From positions 405,612 to 426,166 of the forward strand of contig JBNGIO010006279.1 in NCBI GenBank assembly GCA_049999805.1: a stretch of DNA of 20,555 nucleotides. Reading direction: 5' to 3'. Shown one piece after another: positions 17,280 through 20,555 of the stretch. How positions within the stretch are numbered: the first letter of the stretch is position 1; every line of letters begins with the position of its first letter. The translations under genes and the position numbers were made by a program. Below the pieces are notes generated by a model. The model did not search any database and was not told the origin of the DNA. It was given only the letters and a program-made list of their open reading frames with translations. Source of the stretch: Folioceros fuciformis (lineage: Eukaryota; Anthocerotophyta; Anthocerotopsida; Anthocerotales).

Positions 17280-19499
17280 TCCGGAAAATTGTCTTTGGTT
17301 TGCAATGTGCCGAAACTGTGCACAGTTAACAATGATTTGGTTATGGGGCGACGGGTTCATGATCTCTTCGTGAAACTTGGCTACGAGTCGAATGCATACG
17401 CGGGAAACCATATCTTGCGCATGTAGGCATGTGGAGGTAGGCTAGATGAGGCCATGCATGTGCTCACCAGAGTGGACAAGCCGGATGCTTTTATGTGGTC
17501 TTCCATAATCTCCGCTCGCGCTAAGCATGGGAAACCTGAGTGGGCCATACAACTGTATCAGGTGATGCGAAGGTCAGGAGTGAAGGCAGATGCATACGTC
17601 TTCGTAGCTGCCCTTCAGGCTTGTGCATTGGCTGCCGACTTGGAATCTGGCAGAAAAGCGCACCGTGATGTGGTGCAGAGTGGTGTTCCTGCTAACTTGT
17701 GTGTGGGCAGCTGCCTGGTGGACATGTATGCAAAACATGTGTACGGACAAATGGAGGAGGCGGGCGTCATTTTGGCTGACCGTGTTACTTTTGCTGGCCT
17801 TTTGAAGGCCTGTGGAAGCACTGGTGCCTTTCAGAAGGGCATGAAATTGCACTCACAGATAGTAGAAAGAGGACTGCTGGATGACGTTCTGGTGGGCAGC
17901 TGCCTGGTGGACATGTCTGCGAAATGTGGCAAAATGACAGATGTACGCCAGGTTTTTGACAGCATGGGCTCAAAGAATGTAGTGACATGGAATGTTCTGA
18001 TAGCAGGGTATGCACAGCAAGGACTCGGCCAAGAGGCGCTTGTTGTGTATGGACAAATGAAGGAGGCAGGCTTCAATTTGGCTAACGACGTTACTTTTGC
18101 TTGCCTTCTGAAGGCCTGTGCAAGAACTGGTGCCTTACAAAAGGGCAGACAGCTGCATTCACAGATTGTTGAAAGAGGACTGCTGGATGACGGCTCGGTG
18201 GGCAACTGCCTGGTGGATATGTATGCGAAATGTGGGAAACTGGAAGATGCACGACAGGTTTTTCACAGCATGGCCACAAAGGATGTGGTGACATGGACAG
18301 CGCTAATTGCTGGGTATGCACAGCAAGGACTTGGCCAAGAGGCGCTTGTTGTGTATGGGCAAATGGAGGAATCTGGTCTTACTTTGGCTAACCATGTTAC
18401 TTTTGCTTGCCTTCTGAAGGCCTGTGGAAACACGGGTGCGTTACAGATGGGCAGGCAGCTTCACTCACAGATTTTCCAACGAGGACTGCTGGATAACGTA
18501 GTGGTGGGCACCTGCCTGGTGGACATGTTCAAAATGTGGTGAAATGGAAGATGCACGCCAGGTTTTTGACAGCATGGCCACGAAGGATGTGGTGACATGG
18601 AATGCCCTGATTTCTGGGTATGGTGCTTGCAGCTTGAGGTCACAAGGCACTAGCTTGTTTTGAGGAGATGTTGGTTGCGGTTCATCCTAATGATGTTACT
18701 TTCACTTACGTCCTAGTAGCATGAAGCCATGAGGGATTGGTCCACGAGGGTCGCAAACAATTTGATTCCATGACTGAAGAGCATGGCATCAAACCTACTA
18801 TTGAGCATTGCACCTGCATGGTTGATCTTCTTGGGCGTGCTGTCCACTTAGATGAGGCAGAGACAATGCTATTGTCATGTGAGTACCAGAGTAATGTTGT
18901 GGGCTTGACATCTTTGTTGCATGCCTGCAAAAGTCACGGGGATGTAGGGAGGGCTGTGGTGTTTCGAAAGGATTGCTAGGCTGGAACCTCAAAGGGCGTC
19001 GGCCTATGTTCTCATGGCCAATACCTACGCAGATGCAGGTATGTGGGGCAATGTAGACAGGATAGAAACGCAGAGAAGAGTAGCAGGAGCTAACAAGAAA
19101 TCTTTAGTAGCGACCCTTGAGGTGAATAAGGAGGTGCATAGATTTTTGGTGGGAGAAAGGAACGAGAGTATTGCTCTTAAAGTGGAGAGCACGAATGCCC
19201 AGCTGAAGCAGGAAGGGGGATATGTACCACAAACGAAGTTGGTGTTGAAGCAACTCTATGAGACAGAAAAGGAAGATTTGCTTTGCGGGCATGCTGAGAA
19301 GCTAGCTCTGGCTTTTGGCCTCTTGAACACACCGAGCGGCACTCCTCTGGTGGTAACGAAAAATCTACGCATGTGCAGTGACTGCCAGAGTTCCACGGAG
19401 ATCATGTCAAGGCTTGAACACAGACGCATTGTTGTAAGGGATGGATCCCGTGTACATCAATTCGCAGATGGCTGTTGCAGTTGTAAGGGTCGGCCGTGA
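17280..19499 (+). pseudogene. Decayed PLS-class PPR gene with DYW:KP-type C-terminus ending in GRP
   Basis: The PPR frame is open from 17280 (after TAA 17277) and carries PLS-type motifs: VHDLFVKLGYESNAYAGNHIL, DAFMWSSIISARAKHG, LYQVMRRSGV, then near-identical units of the form CLVDMYAKCGK-EDARQVF-SM and VVTW--LIAGYAQQGLGQEAL. E motifs follow (GIKPTIEHCTCMVDLLGRA, SLLHACKSHGD, YVLMANTYADAGMW). The deaminase-like domain keeps His-Ala-Glu (19290-19298) and a CSDC pair (19374-19385), and ends GCCSCKGRP. Such proteins edit organelle transcripts; the GRP end fits the class tied to U-to-C editing. Lesions: TAG for Tyr at 17424, an in-frame loss of about 40 codons at ~17738, a 2-base loss at ~18527, a 1-base gain at ~18635, TGA for Cys at 18722 and an inserted C at 18965. 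The canonical His after CxDC is Gln. No targeting peptide is seen. Confidence 0.88.
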
Positions 19500-20555
19500 G
19501 AGAGAACGACGTGTAGCCAGTGTAGGCCTGGGATTTTGGGAACGCGGTTGGCATCTGCTTGAACATCAGGGGGTCGGGGCTCCGGTGCAGTCTTGGGATT
19601 ATGGCTCAGATCCAAAGGAATCGGAGCTGCGCTTGCCGCATCCAGCTTGTAGCGCCATGAGCGTGACTTGGCGAGTTCTCGCTAACCTGCAAGGCTCCCG
19701 GACCCTAGGATTGATGTCGGTCTCGGCATCTCCACCCCTTTCTGTGAGAGATTTTGTCTAAGGGGGTCCTGCCTGCTGGTAGCTGCGGGTATACGTGGTT
19801 CAGGGTTCACACAAGACAACTCCAACATTCTGCAACAATTTTCAACTTCGGAACTCCAACATCCTGCAACACCTTCCAACTTTGGAGAAACGGGGACAGT
19901 TGAAGTCATCTGATGCGCGCTCATACACGGCCGCACAAAGTCTGCAGGACTGGCACGTAGGTTTCAGAACTTTTCTTGGCTCTCTACAATGTGTCCACAG
20001 CATGAAACCATTATCCCTAAAGCCTAGAGGGAGGCACCTTGGAAACGTCTACAACAGCATCGACGGGAACAGTCAAACAGCCATGAAACTGTTGCAGGGA
20101 CACTGGTGCACACGCCATGCTGAGCTAACTAGGCATAACTCCCTCGATGAGCTGGGAATCGAGATTATGGCTCACATCCCTGGCATTGTAGCTTCCAGAA
20201 GGAAATTCGGGGCCAGCTTCTACAACTTTACTCATGACATGGCGAGCCCTTGGCTATCTACAGGGAGCCAACGCCGACCACCTATCCTTCCAGTTTGAAC
20301 GAAATCTCACCGTACCTCAACCTCGACGAGGCCAGGATGTTAGAGTTGGTGCAAGCCCACGACGAGGGCCATATCCTTGCAAGCCGTGAACTCGAGTAGG
20401 CTTGTGGGTATTACGGGTAAGACCCATTTTGGGTGGTAATTACTATCTTAATTACTATTGTAGGGTAAAAAGTTATTTTATACTTACTTTTTATCGTAAA
20501 GAAAATTATAATTATATATCTTGTAATTACATTGTATATTATATATGTATATATA
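19500..20555. other. Unrecognised right end, AT-rich after 20400
   Basis: A plus-strand frame at 19795-20298 (167 codons from ATG) has no family feature known to me. Its later part (LDELGIEIMAHIPG) could be a fragment of an old element. After 20400 the sequence is strongly AT-rich (AATTACTAT, TATATATGTATATATA) and non-coding. Confidence 0.5.
19818..19886. repeat. 34-bp tandem duplication
   Basis: AACTCCAACAT(T/C)CTGCAACA starts at 19818 and 19852, and both copies end in CAACTT(C/T)GG. Two copies with a few changes. Confidence 0.85.

Noticed and set aside
20330-20400. LTR-like start TGTTAGAGTTGGTGC
   Set aside because: No matching end, primer-binding site or second copy is present in the window.

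Overview
All calls were made by reading the sequence by eye; no search was run. The window is nuclear DNA of a land plant: spliceosomal introns, a plastid-targeted preprotein, a stomatal-type signalling peptide and a PLS-class PPR gene. The PPR gene ends in the tripeptide GRP, not DYW. From memory, that ending marks the DYW:KP class, found in hornworts, lycophytes and ferns, whose organelles edit U to C. Introns are short (about 75-225 nt) and genes are dense for the first 13.6 kb, which makes a compact genome such as a hornwort my best guess; a fern or lycophyte stays possible. Two runs of exactly 100 N (4559-4658, 7474-7573) look like placeholder gaps.

Layout. 1-500: AT-rich DNA with a ~105-bp tandem repeat. 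906-1223 (+): a secreted cysteine-rich EPF/EPFL-type peptide with a probable leader intron. 1588-3823 (-): a five-exon VPS9A-type Rab5 GEF with a long repetitive acidic/proline tail, tail-to-tail with the peptide gene. 3824-4674: a divergent promoter region holding gap 1. 4675-5557 (+): a four-exon, probably plastid, HMA-fold-like protein. 6486-9087 (-): an eight-exon uncharacterised ATP-grasp-like protein broken by gap 2. 9088-10397: no gene seen. 10398-12380 (-): an ASCC1-type protein (KH domain plus 2H phosphoesterase domain), ten coding exons. 13127-13615 (-): an intronless PDRG1-type prefoldin-like subunit.

From 14.4 kb to the end the window changes character. There is a cluster of unrelated tandem arrays (14461-15497), a decayed PLATZ/B-box-like zinc-finger gene whose 3' half is tandemly duplicated (15757-16580), a GC-rich low-complexity block (16640-16990), and a decayed DYW:KP PPR gene (17280-19499). 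The last kilobase is unrecognised and becomes AT-rich.

The intact genes are mostly conserved housekeeping genes (endosomal trafficking, ASCC-type RNA or repair function, prefoldin-like assembly) plus one developmental peptide. They do not form one pathway and I see no operon-like logic. The most notable items are the decayed DYW:KP editing factor, the half-duplicated zinc-finger gene, the repeat-expanded VPS9A tail and the uncharacterised ATP-grasp-like and HMA-like genes.
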